Assembly: GCA_900769975.1 (NCBI GenBank)
Contig: CAAGIR010000142.1
Location: 52,739-116,738, forward strand
Reading direction: 5' to 3'
DNA length: 64,000 nucleotides
Origin: Spirochaetia bacterium
GTDB lineage: Bacteria > Spirochaetota > Spirochaetia > Treponematales > Treponemataceae
Below the pieces are notes generated by a model, which did no database searches, had not been told where the DNA came from, and saw nothing but the letters and a program-made list of their open reading frames with translations. How positions within the stretch are numbered: the stretch's first letter is position 1; the number at the start of each line of letters is the position of its first letter. This document shows positions 56,269-64,000 of the stretch, in pieces. The translations under genes were made by a program, and so were the position numbers.

Positions 56269-59112
56269 CTATTTATTTTTTTCAAGCATTCCCTTGATAA
56301 ACTTGCCAGTATAACTTTCACTGACTTTTGCAATTTCTTCTGGTGTACCGCTTGCTATGATGTTGCCACCCCTAAAACCGCCTTCCGGACCTAAATCTAT
56401 GATATAATCTGCCTGACAAATAACGTCAAGATTATGTTCAATCATTACTACAGAATTGCCCTGCTCCACTAGACGCTGAATTACCTCCATCAGCTGCTTT
56501 ACATCTGCAAAATGAAGTCCTGTTGTAGGTTCGTCCAGAATATAAAGTGTCTTACTCGTAGACGGACGGGCAAGTTCATTTGCAAGTTTTACACGCTGTG
56601 CTTCACCACCCGACAAAGTAAGTGCATTTTGACCGAGCGTAATGTATCCCAATCCTACCGATTTTAATGTAGCAAGTTTTCTGTAAATGTGAGGGATGGA
56701 ACTGAAGAAATCACAGGCTTCATCAATTGACATATTTAATACATCATTAATTGATTTTCCCTTATATTCAACTTCCAGAGTTTCTTTATTAAATCTTTTT
56801 CCGCCGCAAACTTCGCATTGGATGTAAACATCAGGCAAAAAATTCATTTCTATAATATTTTCACCTGCTCCGCCGCACGCTTCACAACGTCCGCCTTTTA
56901 CATTAAAACTAAACCTTCCTTTTAAATATCCTCGTGCTTTACTTTCTGGAAGGCTTGCATATAAATCTCTTATTGCATCAAAAACACCTACATACGTAGC
57001 AGGATTTGAGCGTGGAGTTCTGCCAATTGGACTTTGATCAATATTTATAACTTTATCAAGAGCATCCATTCCTTCTACATTTTCGCATTTACCTACAGGA
57101 TAATTTGTCCGCATAAGTTTATTGCTCACAGCAGGATAAAGAATATCGCTCATCAACGTAGATTTTCCAGAACCAGACACACCTGTTATGCAGGTAAAAC
57201 AACCTAAAGGAATCTGAATGTTCACATTTTTTAAGTTGTGTTCAACAGCGCCCTGAATTTTTATAAAATGACCATTTCCAGGACGACGCTGTTCAGGAAT
57301 ATCCATTTTTAATGTGCCTGCAAGATATTGACCAGTTAAACTTTCATTTACTTTTGCAACTTCAGCTGGAGTACCGCAGGCAACAACCTGTCCGCCAAAA
57401 ATTCCCGCTCCAGGTCCCATATCTATAAGATAATCTGCTGTTCGCAAAGTCTGTTCGTCATGTTCTACAACAATTACAGAATTTCCATTATCACGAAGAT
57501 TAAGCAAAGTATCGATTAGTTTTTGATTATCTCGCTGATGAAGTCCAATACTCGGTTCATCAAGAATGTACATAACACCGCACAAAGCAGAACCTATTTG
57601 AGTTGCAAGACGAATTCGCTGTGCTTCCCCGCCGGACAAAGTTTCTGCCGCTCTTTCCATTGTAAGATAATCAAGTCCTACATCTTTTAAAAAGTTAAGG
57701 CGGGCCCGTATTTCTTTTAAAACACCTGCTGCAATCTGAGTTTCACTTTCACTTAATGAAAGTTTTTCAAAAAAATCAATAGAATCGGCTACAGAAAGTT
57801 CACACAACTGATGAATGTTTTTTCCACCCACTGTAACACCTAGTGCTTCTTTACGCAATCTTTGACCATGACAGGAACTACATTCACTTACAGTCATAAA
57901 TTTTTCTTCTATACCAGTACGCTGTGCATCGCTCCATGATTCATTGTAACGGCGTTTCATATCGCTGATTATACCGTTCCATGGTCTGTCATAACTAGAA
58001 TAGCCTTCACCGCTTTGCTTTTCATAAATCCATTTAATATTTTTAGTTGAATCTCCGTTCCATAAATAATCAAACTGTTCTTTTGACAAATCTTTTATAG
58101 GAGTATCAAGAGAAAAACCTGCTTCATCTGCAACTGCCTTAAAAAAAGATTTATTCCAGGTAGAATCAGGATTATAAAACGGAAAAGCTCTTTGATTAAA
58201 ACTCAGCGATTTATCTGGAAGAATTTTATTAAAATCCCATTCCATTTTTTCACCAAGCCCCGTACATTCAGGACATGCCCCAAAAGGATTATTAAACGAA
58301 AAAAGACGTGGCTGAAGTTCTGGAATGGAAATACCACAATCAGGACATGCATTTTTCTGACTGAAAAAAACTTCCTGCTCATTATCAGAATCTTCATCTT
58401 TGCGGACAATTACTACAATTCCGTTAGCATTTTTAAGTGCAATTTCTATAGAATCTGCAAGACGTGACCTGATTTGTGAAGATTTTTTTATTCTGTCAAC
58501 GACAATCTCTATAGTATGCTTTTTTTGCTTATCAAGTTTGATAGAATCTTCAAGACTTGTCATTACCCCGTCAATTCTTGCCCTTATAAAGCCAGATTTC
58601 TGAGCATCTTCAATTATTTTCTGATGTTCACCTTTTTTTCCACGAATTACTGGTGACAAAATCTGCATTTTTGTACCTTCCGGCCAGCTCATCACAGTAT
58701 CAATAATCTGATCTACAGACTGTTCCCTGATTTCCCTTCCACATTCGGGACAATGACAATGACCTGCACGAGAAAACAAAAGACGGTAGAAATCATAAAT
58801 TTCTGTAATAGTGCCGACAGTTGACCGGGGATTTTTGTTTGTTGATTTTTGTTCTATCGAAATGGCAGGAGAAAGCCCTTCTATTGAATCAACATCAGGT
58901 TTATCCATCTTTCCTAAAAACTGACGTGCATAGGAAGATAAACTTTCCATATATCTGCGCTGTCCTTCTGCAAAAAGCGTATCAAATGCAAGCGAAGATT
59001 TTCCAGAACCAGAAAGCCCTGATATGACAACAAGTTTATTGCGGGGCATAGTTAAATTTATATTTTTAAGATTATGTTCACGAGCGCCTTTTATAATAAT
59101 TTTATCTTCCAT
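56269..59112 (-). CDS. uvrA: Excinuclease ABC subunit A
   Basis: A 947-residue nucleotide-excision repair ATPase that scans DNA with UvrB. It has [19 protein letters not shown] near 33, zinc-ligand pairs CHCPECG and CPDCG, the first [15 protein letters not shown], the second Walker [16 protein letters not shown], a [16 protein letters not shown] zinc module, and the second [15 protein letters not shown]. The start is the ATG at 59112 ([14 protein letters not shown]). A longer frame to 59157 exists, but it would begin within the promoter. No Shine-Dalgarno sequence is present. Confidence 0.95.
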   Translation of the reverse strand: MEDKIIIKGAREHNLKNINLTMPRNKLVVISGLSGSGKSSLAFDTLFAEGQRRYMESLSSYARQFLGKMDKPDVDSIEGLSPAISIEQKSTNKNPRSTVGTITEIYDFYRLLFSRAGHCHCPECGREIREQSVDQIIDTVMSWPEGTKMQILSPVIRGKKGEHQKIIEDAQKSGFIRARIDGVMTSLEDSIKLDKQKKHTIEIVVDRIKKSSQIRSRLADSIEIALKNANGIVVIVRKDEDSDNEQEVFFSQKNACPDCGISIPELQPRLFSFNNPFGACPECTGLGEKMEWDFNKILPDKSLSFNQRAFPFYNPDSTWNKSFFKAVADEAGFSLDTPIKDLSKEQFDYLWNGDSTKNIKWIYEKQSGEGYSSYDRPWNGIISDMKRRYNESWSDAQRTGIEEKFMTVSECSSCHGQRLRKEALGVTVGGKNIHQLCELSVADSIDFFEKLSLSESETQIAAGVLKEIRARLNFLKDVGLDYLTMERAAETLSGGEAQRIRLATQIGSALCGVMYILDEPSIGLHQRDNQKLIDTLLNLRDNGNSVIVVEHDEQTLRTADYLIDMGPGAGIFGGQVVACGTPAEVAKVNESLTGQYLAGTLKMDIPEQRRPGNGHFIKIQGAVEHNLKNVNIQIPLGCFTCITGVSGSGKSTLMSDILYPAVSNKLMRTNYPVGKCENVEGMDALDKVINIDQSPIGRTPRSNPATYVGVFDAIRDLYASLPESKARGYLKGRFSFNVKGGRCEACGGAGENIIEMNFLPDVYIQCEVCGGKRFNKETLEVEYKGKSINDVLNMSIDEACDFFSSIPHIYRKLATLKSVGLGYITLGQNALTLSGGEAQRVKLANELARPSTSKTLYILDEPTTGLHFADVKQLMEVIQRLVEQGNSVVMIEHNLDVICQADYIIDLGPEGGFRGGNIIASGTPEEIAKVSESYTGKFIKGMLEKNK

Positions 59113-59122
59113 AATTTTTATA

Positions 59123-59151
59123 ATTATAGTAAAAAAAGCATTTTTGAACAA
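59123..59151 (-). promoter_or_regulatory. uvrA promoter close to the start codon
   Basis: On the minus strand TTGTTC (59151-59146), a 17-base spacer and TATAAT (59128-59123) lie ten bases before the uvrA ATG, leaving a leader of about three bases. Confidence 0.5.
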
Positions 59152-59154
59152 CAT

Positions 59155-59186
59155 CATTTATTTGACAAATCATTTATTTGACAAAT
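59155..59186. repeat. Perfect 16-bp tandem duplication with dyad operator-like core
   Basis: CATTTATTTGACAAAT occurs twice in direct succession (59155-59170, 59171-59186). Each copy holds ATTTG-A-CAAAT, a near-perfect dyad. The second copy contains the TTGACA -35 box of the symporter promoter, so a repressor or activator could act here. Confidence 0.6.
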
Positions 59187-59207
59187 TCCACATAGCACAC
59201 TTATAAT
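59178..59207 (+). promoter_or_regulatory. Promoter of the sodium:solute symporter gene
   Basis: A perfect TTGACA (59178-59183), an 18-base spacer and a perfect TATAAT (59202-59207) predict a leader of about 70 bases that includes AGGA at 59273-59276 before the ATG. Confidence 0.6.
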
Positions 59208-59284
59208 TTATAAATAAGATTGAAATGTTTATAAAACGACAATATTCAACTTAAATCTCTTTTTTCAAAAATCAGGATAAAAAA

Positions 59285-60850
59285 ATGGTTTTAAAAATCT
59301 CTTTATTAATTATCTTTTTTGCCGTAATGATTGCAGTAGGATTAATTGCAAGACGACAGGCAACAGATATCAACGGATTTGTTTTGGGCGGAAGAAGTGT
59401 CGGTCCCTGGCTTACAGCATTTGCATACGGAACATCATATTTTTCAGCAGTAGTATTTATAGGATATGCAGGACAATTTGGCTGGAAATACGGACTTTCA
59501 TCTACCTGGGTAGGACTTGGAAATGCATTTATAGGTTCACTTTTAGCATGGGCAATTATGGGAAGGCGAACACGTGTAATGACACATCATTTAGATGCAA
59601 AAACTATGCCAGAATTTTTTGGTAAGCGATATGAAAGCAAATCATTGCGCATTACCGCTTCTGCAATAGCATTTGTTTTTTTAATTCCGTACACCGCATC
59701 AGTTTACAAAGGACTTTCAACACTGTTCGGACTGGCATTCAACATCGATTACCGCTGGTGTGTTATAGTGATGGCAGTACTTACAGCAGTTTATGTAATT
59801 TTGGGCGGATATATGGCAACAGCAATTAATGATTTTATCCAGGGAATCATCATGCTCGGCGGAATTTGTGCCGTTATAGCCGCAGTTTTAAAAGGACAGG
59901 GCGGATTTTTAACAGCAATACAAAAACTTTCAGAAATTCCAGTAGATCCGCAAAACACAACACCGGAGTTACAAAATATGAACGGTCCGTTTGTTTCATT
60001 TTTTGGACCAGATCCTCTTAATCTTTTAGGAGTTGTAATATTAACATCACTTGGAACATGGGGACTTCCTCAAATGGTAGGAAAATTCTATGCAATAAAA
60101 AATGAAAAATCAGTAAAGACAGGAACAATAGTTTCAACTTTCTTTGCCGTAATCATTTCTGGCGGATGTTACTTTTTAGGAGGTTTCGGAAGATTATTTA
60201 ATACACCAGCCATTCACAAAGGCGGAGTTCTTGACGGAGCGTTATTATATGATAATATCGTACCGCAGATGCTTTCGACATTACCAGATATTCTTATCGG
60301 AATAGTTGTAGTACTCGTACTTTCCGCTTCCATGTCAACATTATCTTCGCTTGTATTAACCTCCAGCTCAACACTAACGCTTGACGTTCTAAAAGAATCA
60401 GTTTTCAAAAAAATGGATGATAAGAAAACCCTGCTCACAATGCGAATTCTCGTTTTATTTTTTATAATTATTTCTGTCGTAATAGCATTGAATCCTCCGA
60501 CATTTATCGCACAGCTTATGGGCATTTCGTGGGGTGCTCTTGCAGGTGCATTCCTTTCACCGTTCTTATACGGATTGTTCTGGAAAAAAACAACAAAAGC
60601 AGCTGTTTGGGCAAGCTTTACATTCGGCGTAGGATTTACCGTAATCAACATTTTCTTAAAGTTTATGAATCCTATAAATTGCGGTGCCGTTGCAATGATT
60701 GGTGGACTTATTATCGTACCAATAGTAAGCCTTTTTACTCCAAAAATGAAAAAACAATATGTAGATGACATTTTCACCTGCTATGACAAAAAAGTAGAAG
60801 TAACGGCAAAAACAGTTTTGGTTGAAAACGAAAGCGAAACCGAAAAATAA
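59285..60850 (+). CDS. Sodium:solute symporter (SSS family)
   Basis: A 521-residue inner-membrane transporter with about 13 membrane helices. GFVLGGRSVGPWLTAFAYGTS near 30 and GQFGWKYGLSSTWVGLGN near 60 are typical of the PutP/PanF-type sodium symporters. The residues around VVLVLSASMSTLSSLVLTSSS (about 345) fit the conserved sodium-site helix. The substrate could be proline, pantothenate or another organic solute and is not resolvable. Expression may be controlled by the tandem repeats overlapping its -35 box. Confidence 0.88.
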   Translation: MVLKISLLIIFFAVMIAVGLIARRQATDINGFVLGGRSVGPWLTAFAYGTSYFSAVVFIGYAGQFGWKYGLSSTWVGLGNAFIGSLLAWAIMGRRTRVMTHHLDAKTMPEFFGKRYESKSLRITASAIAFVFLIPYTASVYKGLSTLFGLAFNIDYRWCVIVMAVLTAVYVILGGYMATAINDFIQGIIMLGGICAVIAAVLKGQGGFLTAIQKLSEIPVDPQNTTPELQNMNGPFVSFFGPDPLNLLGVVILTSLGTWGLPQMVGKFYAIKNEKSVKTGTIVSTFFAVIISGGCYFLGGFGRLFNTPAIHKGGVLDGALLYDNIVPQMLSTLPDILIGIVVVLVLSASMSTLSSLVLTSSSTLTLDVLKESVFKKMDDKKTLLTMRILVLFFIIISVVIALNPPTFIAQLMGISWGALAGAFLSPFLYGLFWKKTTKAAVWASFTFGVGFTVINIFLKFMNPINCGAVAMIGGLIIVPIVSLFTPKMKKQYVDDIFTCYDKKVEVTAKTVLVENESETEK

Positions 60851-61053
60851 AAACCGAAAATATAACTCTACCATAAGTAGTTTGAACAAAGAGACTTATG
60901 CGAATAAAATAATCATAGTTTTATTCAACAGTCTGTCCAAAAGTTCTGTAATTCAAAAAATGGCAATGTTGCTTTGTAACGTATGCATAAGCATAAAGAG
61001 ACACCATAAACACAACTTGACAGACAACCAGACTATCTACAGGAGGAAAAAAA

Positions 61054-61271
61054 ATGGATCAAACTACTTTAGGTTCAACTATTAAAAACTTGTGTGAAAA
61101 AAAATGACAAAAGACCATTACATATCATTTATGGCATTTGTCAGTTATGATTCTGTACAATTTCTAAAGCTTTATCCCGAACAGCAGGCACAGACACGAT
61201 TTAAAATTCGTGAAAAAGGAAAAATATTTGCATATTGTAACAGACATCTTTTATTTTCAAAAAAAGTTTAA
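61054..61271 (+). pseudogene. HTH/superoxide-reductase-like gene remnant, frame broken at an A8 run
   Basis: AGGAGG at 61041-61046 precedes ATG 61054. The first 17 codons (MDQTTLGSTIKNLCEKK) look like the beginning of an XRE-type helix-turn-helix domain, then TGA (61105). Starting in a different frame at 61104, 55 codons follow: MTKDHYISFMAFVSYDS, later CNRHLLF. The HYI and CNxH pattern matches the iron-binding C-terminal half of superoxide reductase/desulfoferrodoxin. Eight A residues (61097-61104) sit at the junction; one extra A would fuse the two parts into a roughly 72-residue protein. The middle of the HTH domain is absent, so this is probably a deletion derivative of an HTH-SOR fusion gene. 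Confidence 0.65.
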
Positions 61272-61327
61272 AAAAAAACAGGCGGTTTTACCTGAATATT
61301 TTACATCAGATAAAACCGCCTCTTCTT
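61270..61327. terminator. Bidirectional intrinsic terminator between the HTH/SOR remnant and guaB
   Basis: AGGCGGTTTTA (61280-61290) pairs perfectly with TAAAACCGCCT (61311-61321), and CTGA/TCAG extends the stem past one mismatch, with a ten-base loop. A long A run lies on the left, giving a U tract for guaB transcripts, and TCTTCTTTT on the right serves the plus strand. Confidence 0.85.
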
Positions 61328-61401
61328 TTGACAAATACATTCACCACTTTTTAATTAGCCCTAATTACAAAACATACAGCGGCAATGCATGCAAATCAAA
61401 A

Positions 61402-62907
61402 TTAATTAGCCTTAATACTGTTTTTTACAATAACATCGTGAGCACCACCTTCCCTTATAGAAGCAGGACTTACAAGAGTAATTTTTGCAATTTTCTGAAG
61501 TTCAGGAATAGTCACAGCACCACAGTTACACATTGCATGAATAACTTTGCTTGTTGTAAGTGTAACATTGTCGTGCAATGAACCTGCATAAGGAACATAA
61601 GAATCAACACCTTCTTCAAAAGCCATTCCTTTTTTTCCACCAAGGTCATAGCGCTGCCAGTTGCGTGCACGATTTGAACCTTCGCCCCAATATTCTTTTA
61701 CATAGTTTCCATTTACAATCAGTTTATTTGTTGGGGATTCATCAAAGCGAGCAAAATAGCGTCCAAGCATTACAAAATCAGCACCCATAGCCAAAGCAAG
61801 TGTAACATGATGGTCATAAACAATTCCACCGTCAGAACAAATCGGAATGTAAATGCCAGTTTTTTCATAATATGCATCACGAGCTTTTGCAACTTCAATA
61901 GTAGCAGTTGCCTGACCTCGACCAATTCCTTTTTGTTCACGAGTAATACAAATTGAACCGCCGCCAATTCCAATTTTCACAAAATCAGCACCAGCATCTG
62001 CCAAAAAGTTAAATCCATCAGCATCAACTACGTTTCCGGCTCCAACTTTTGCTTCCGGCCATTTTTCATGAATGTCATGCAAAGCTCTTTTCTGCCATTC
62101 AGTAAAACCTTCAGAAGAATCAAGAGTCATAACATCAACACCAGCAGCAAGCAAAGCAGGAACTCTATCCATATAATCACGAGTATTAATACCAGCACCA
62201 ACAATATAACGTTTTTGACCATCCAAAAGTTCCAGAGGATGTTCCTGATGACTAGCCGCATCTTTTCTAAAAATCAAACTTAAAAGATGACCGTTTTTAT
62301 CCACAACAGGAAGCTGATTAACTTTTTTCTGCCAGATAATTTCGTTTGCTTCTTCCAAAGTAATTCCTTCCTGCCCCATTACAAGTGATGAAAGTGGAGT
62401 CATATAATCTTTAACTTTTGCACCATCAGGACAGTGTGTAATGCGGAAATCTCTGTCTGTTATTATGCCCACAAGTTTACCATTTGCAGTTCCGTCTTCT
62501 GTAACTGCAACTGTAGAATGCCCTGTTTTTTCTATGGCTGTAACAAGTTCTGTTAATGTTTGTTCAGGTTTTATATTTGTGTCAGAAGTAACAAATCCAG
62601 CTTTATATGCTTTTACACGAGCCACCATTGCAGCTTGATTTTCAATAGTCTGAGAACCGTAAATAAATGAAATTCCACCTTCTTTTGCAAGAGCAACAGC
62701 AAGTTTATCATCAGAAACGGCCTGCATAACAGCTGAAGTCATAGGAATGTTCATCATTAAAGGACATTTTTCGCCAGCTTTTTTGTTATAACGAACTACA
62801 GGAGTTTGCAAAGAAACATTAGCGGGAATACAATCTGGACCAGTGTAGCCAGGAACTAACAGATACTCATCAAATGTGTGTGAAGGTTCTTCAAAAATGT
62901 AAGCCAT
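61402..62907 (-). CDS. guaB: IMP dehydrogenase
   Basis: A 501-residue enzyme making XMP from IMP, the committed step to guanine nucleotides. The N-terminal barrel begins [14 protein letters not shown], paired CBS domains lie at about 105-235 ([32 protein letters not shown]), and the catalytic Cys loop is [17 protein letters not shown] near 315-331. GGAG lies seven bases before the ATG. A hairpin-rich leader ending in a terminator-like structure lies immediately upstream, and a strong terminator follows. Confidence 0.94.
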   Translation of the reverse strand: MAYIFEEPSHTFDEYLLVPGYTGPDCIPANVSLQTPVVRYNKKAGEKCPLMMNIPMTSAVMQAVSDDKLAVALAKEGGISFIYGSQTIENQAAMVARVKAYKAGFVTSDTNIKPEQTLTELVTAIEKTGHSTVAVTEDGTANGKLVGIITDRDFRITHCPDGAKVKDYMTPLSSLVMGQEGITLEEANEIIWQKKVNQLPVVDKNGHLLSLIFRKDAASHQEHPLELLDGQKRYIVGAGINTRDYMDRVPALLAAGVDVMTLDSSEGFTEWQKRALHDIHEKWPEAKVGAGNVVDADGFNFLADAGADFVKIGIGGGSICITREQKGIGRGQATATIEVAKARDAYYEKTGIYIPICSDGGIVYDHHVTLALAMGADFVMLGRYFARFDESPTNKLIVNGNYVKEYWGEGSNRARNWQRYDLGGKKGMAFEEGVDSYVPYAGSLHDNVTLTTSKVIHAMCNCGAVTIPELQKIAKITLVSPASIREGGAHDVIVKNSIKAN

Positions 62908-62919
62908 AGGTTCTCCAAT

Positions 62920-62967
62920 AAATAAAAAAGTAAAGAAGATTGTTTCAACAATCGTTTGACTCTTTAC
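62920..62967 (-). terminator. Intrinsic terminator inside the guaB leader (attenuator candidate)
   Basis: On the minus strand GTAAAGA (62967-62961) pairs with TCTTTAC (62936-62930), enclosing a perfect GATTGTT/AACAATC hairpin with a two-base loop, followed by seven U and further U-rich bases (62929-62920). It ends about 13 bases before the guaB ATG with no promoter in between, so it must be read through for guaB to be expressed. Confidence 0.7.
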
Positions 62968-63025
62968 GCTGTTCCGTTATGAAATGTTGGAACAGCGGCT
63001 AATTATCAGGTTTGCAACGCAAACT
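62967..63025 (-). promoter_or_regulatory. Two further hairpins in the guaB leader
   Basis: A perfect nine-pair hairpin (CGCTGTTCC 62967-62975 with GGAACAGCG 62989-62997) abuts the terminator and shares base 62967 with it. A six-pair GTTTGC/GCAAAC hairpin (63010-63024) lies upstream. I do not recognise a known riboswitch consensus in this arrangement. Confidence 0.6.
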
Positions 63026-63065
63026 TTAGTTACTATAAAAGACGTGCTGTTTCTGCAGTTTTTAT

Positions 63066-63071
63066 ATTATA
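63066..63071 (-). promoter_or_regulatory. -10 element of the guaB promoter
   Basis: TATAAT on the minus strand (63071-63066) predicts a transcript start near 63059 and a leader of about 150 bases. A TTTACA lies only ten bases upstream of it, too close to be the -35; the AT-rich flank offers no clear alternative. Confidence 0.45.
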
Positions 63072-63226
63072 CTTCATCGATTGTAAAAAATATATTAATC
63101 GGTAATTATACACGATAATTTAATTAAATTCAATATTATTTGCTTTACATGCTTTACATTTTTTCACTTTTTTTATGATTTATAGATTCACTTTTATGTT
63201 TAAACCTGTGGCAAGGATTGGAGCAC

Positions 63227-63303
63227 CTGCCGAAGGCAGTCCCGAAGCGCAAGCGTAGCAAGTTTTGCTTGCAAAACTTGGGAAGTAAAAACGAAGTTTT
63301 TAC
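63227..63303. repeat. Array of short hairpins, two with GAA loops
   Basis: Within 77 bases lie CTGCC-GAA-GGCAG (63227-63239), CAAGTTTTGC-TT-GCAAAACTTG (63259-63280) and GTAAAAAC-GAA-GTTTTTAC (63285-63303), all perfect stems. The stretch continues to about 63345 with GC-richer sequence containing CCGCGG and another GCGAAGTGCGC. No coding frame or RNA family is recognised. Confidence 0.6.
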
Positions 63304-63346
63304 GACGGATGAGCCGCGGTTAGTCGGCGAAGTGCGCAAAGCCTGT

Positions 63347-63429
63347 TTTTGGTTTGGTTGTTTCCTGATTTTTTTTAGTTTCTTATTCCTGATTTTTAAG
63401 AGAAGTTGAAGGAAACAACCAAACCAAAA
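63347..63429. repeat. Perfect 20-bp inverted repeat with 43-base loop
   Basis: TTTTGGTTTGGTTGTTTCCT (63347-63366) is repeated inverted at 63410-63429. Between the arms a TTCCTGATTTTT segment occurs twice directly (63362, 63386). It lies nine bases beyond the MATE fragment stop and could be its transcript end or the footprint of a small mobile element. Confidence 0.65.
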
Positions 63430-63437
63430 GCCACCCG

Positions 63438-63890
63438 CTACAATTCCTTTTTCATCAGTTTGTCAGATTTTATACAGAAGATTACTGTTACGGTTAGTGT
63501 CAGGATTTCTGTAACTGGAGATGTGAGCCAGATTCCGTCCATTCCCCATATTGTTGGGAAAACAAAAATTGTAATGAGCAGGATAAAAATACCGCGCAGG
63601 AAGGCAATTACGGCAGATTGTTTTGGGCAGCTTATGGAAGTAAAGTACATAGAACCTGCTACATTAAACCCCTGAAGCAAAAACTCCAGTGCAAAAATTT
63701 TAAATCCGCGACTAACCATATTGATAATTTCAAGGTCTTTTACAAAAAACGAACAGTAAACTTTTCCGCCGAAAAATAATGTCACGGCAAAAACTACACC
63801 TACTCCAAATATAATGCGGTTTGTAATTTTTCTTAAATCTATGCATAATTTTTTTTCTTTTGCCCCGAAACAAAAACTTACAAGAGACAA
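63438..63890 (-). pseudogene. MATE-family efflux transporter, C-terminal third only
   Basis: The frame encodes about 150 residues matching the last third of a MATE (NorM/DinF-type) exporter: SLVSFCFGAKEKKLC, FKIFALEFLLQGFNVAGSMYF and IWGMDGIWLTSPVTEILTL, with about four membrane helices. Full proteins have about 450 residues in 12 helices. The frame is open only a few codons beyond SLVSF before TGA at 63905-63903, and the only candidate start is a TTG. The break coincides with an inverted repeat at 63892, suggesting disruption by an inserted element. Confidence 0.7.
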
Positions 63891-63891
63891 T

Positions 63892-63991
63892 ATGTTGTGT
63901 CTTCAATTTGCAGAAACGTGGATTTAGCTTAAAATTAGTAAGATAAATCTAATAAGTAGCATTACCAAAATGCAAAAAGGAGACACAACAT
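63892..63991. mobile_element. Possible left end of an insertion element
   Basis: ATGTTGTGTCT (63892-63902) is repeated inverted as AGACACAACAT (63981-63991). The first arm begins exactly where the MATE frame loses similarity. The second arm covers part of the ribosome site and the ATG of a new gene at 63990. Element identity cannot be read because the window ends at 64000. Confidence 0.4.
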
Positions 63992-64000
63992 GGAAAGTAT
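63990..64000 (+). CDS. Start of an unidentified gene (partial)
   Basis: AAGGAG at 63977-63982 is followed after seven bases by ATG GAA AGT AT, which runs off the window. Given the truncated MATE gene and the dyad around this start, a transposase is the leading guess, but only three codons are visible. Confidence 0.4.

Noticed and set aside
60214..60777. 187-residue minus-strand frame opposite the symporter
   Set aside because: It mirrors the symporter gene, has no recognisable family and no ribosome site; AT-rich membrane-protein genes often leave such antisense frames.
60903..60925. AATAAAA/TTTTATT hairpin after the symporter as a terminator
   Set aside because: Seven A-T pairs with a nine-base loop and no U tract are too weak to claim.
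61210..61581. 123-residue plus-strand frame running across the guaB 3' end
   Set aside because: It includes the strong terminator hairpin and overlaps guaB antisense; it has no family signal.
62908..63071. Known purine riboswitch upstream of guaB
   Set aside because: The conserved purine-aptamer junction bases and paired loops are not visible; only hairpins and a terminator can be supported.
63227..63429. Integron attC site or CRISPR array
   Set aside because: The GTTRRRY/RYYYAAC ends of attC are missing, and the hairpin units differ in sequence with no constant repeat-spacer layout.

Overview
The window looks like a chromosome segment of a low-GC spirochaete of the genus Treponema, probably a host-associated or gut species. 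The support is: an outer-membrane biogenesis set (BamA, Skp, TamB, an LptD-like protein, LolCDE-type transporter), a PUR-domain protein of the spirochaete/Bacteroidetes type, and the gene order recN-nadK-DegT-like-cheW. It is almost entirely dense housekeeping sequence. No rRNA, tRNA or CRISPR array was seen, and accessory signals are confined to short intergenic stretches and the right edge.

Layout. 1-4267 (+): two paralogous phosphohexomutases and a DnaQ-like exonuclease. 4264-11445 (-): LysM/degenerate-LytM protein, HD-domain protein, coiled-coil protein, RecN, NAD kinase, a DegT-like protein lacking the PLP lysine, CheW. 11715-22631 (-): ComF, MutS, Skp/OmpH, BamA, TamB, where outer-membrane protein assembly sits beside mismatch repair. 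22905-27261 (+): thymidylate kinase, an exported unknown, AroB, cysteine desulfurase, PUR protein. 27262-30598 (-): RNase HII, a large exported protein, a phosphoribosyltransferase.

30821-45571 (-): one nearly gapless 14.7-kb run: prfB (with programmed +1 frameshift), a coiled-coil membrane protein, ftsY, a lipoprotein, LolC/D/E-type transporter, mcsA-mcsB-clpC (arginine-phosphorylation-directed proteolysis), and an SsuABC-like ABC transporter. 45733-46605 (+): a small exported protein. 46618-52742 (-): TPR protein, CorC-like, YbeY, PgpH-like c-di-AMP phosphodiesterase with a very short extracytoplasmic domain, PhoH. 52810-59112 (-): LptD-like and UvrA. 59285-60850 (+): a sodium:solute symporter.

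The right end (60851-64000) is the accessory part: a collapsed HTH/superoxide-reductase-like gene broken at an eight-A run, a bidirectional terminator, guaB with a structured leader that ends in an intrinsic terminator, an array of small hairpins, a 20-bp inverted repeat, and a MATE transporter fragment cut off by what looks like the left end of an insertion element.

The most interesting unexplained signals are: (i) several transcription-unit starts whose best promoter places the 5' end at the start codon with no Shine-Dalgarno sequence, which suggests leaderless mRNAs; (ii) the guaB leader, a candidate attenuator or riboswitch; (iii) the HTH/SOR remnant with its homopolymer; (iv) two GC-richer hairpin repeats; (v) a perfect 16-bp tandem duplication carrying an operator-like dyad at the symporter promoter. 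Starts were chosen by eye from Shine-Dalgarno and signal-peptide logic; family calls rest on recognised motifs, not on database searches.
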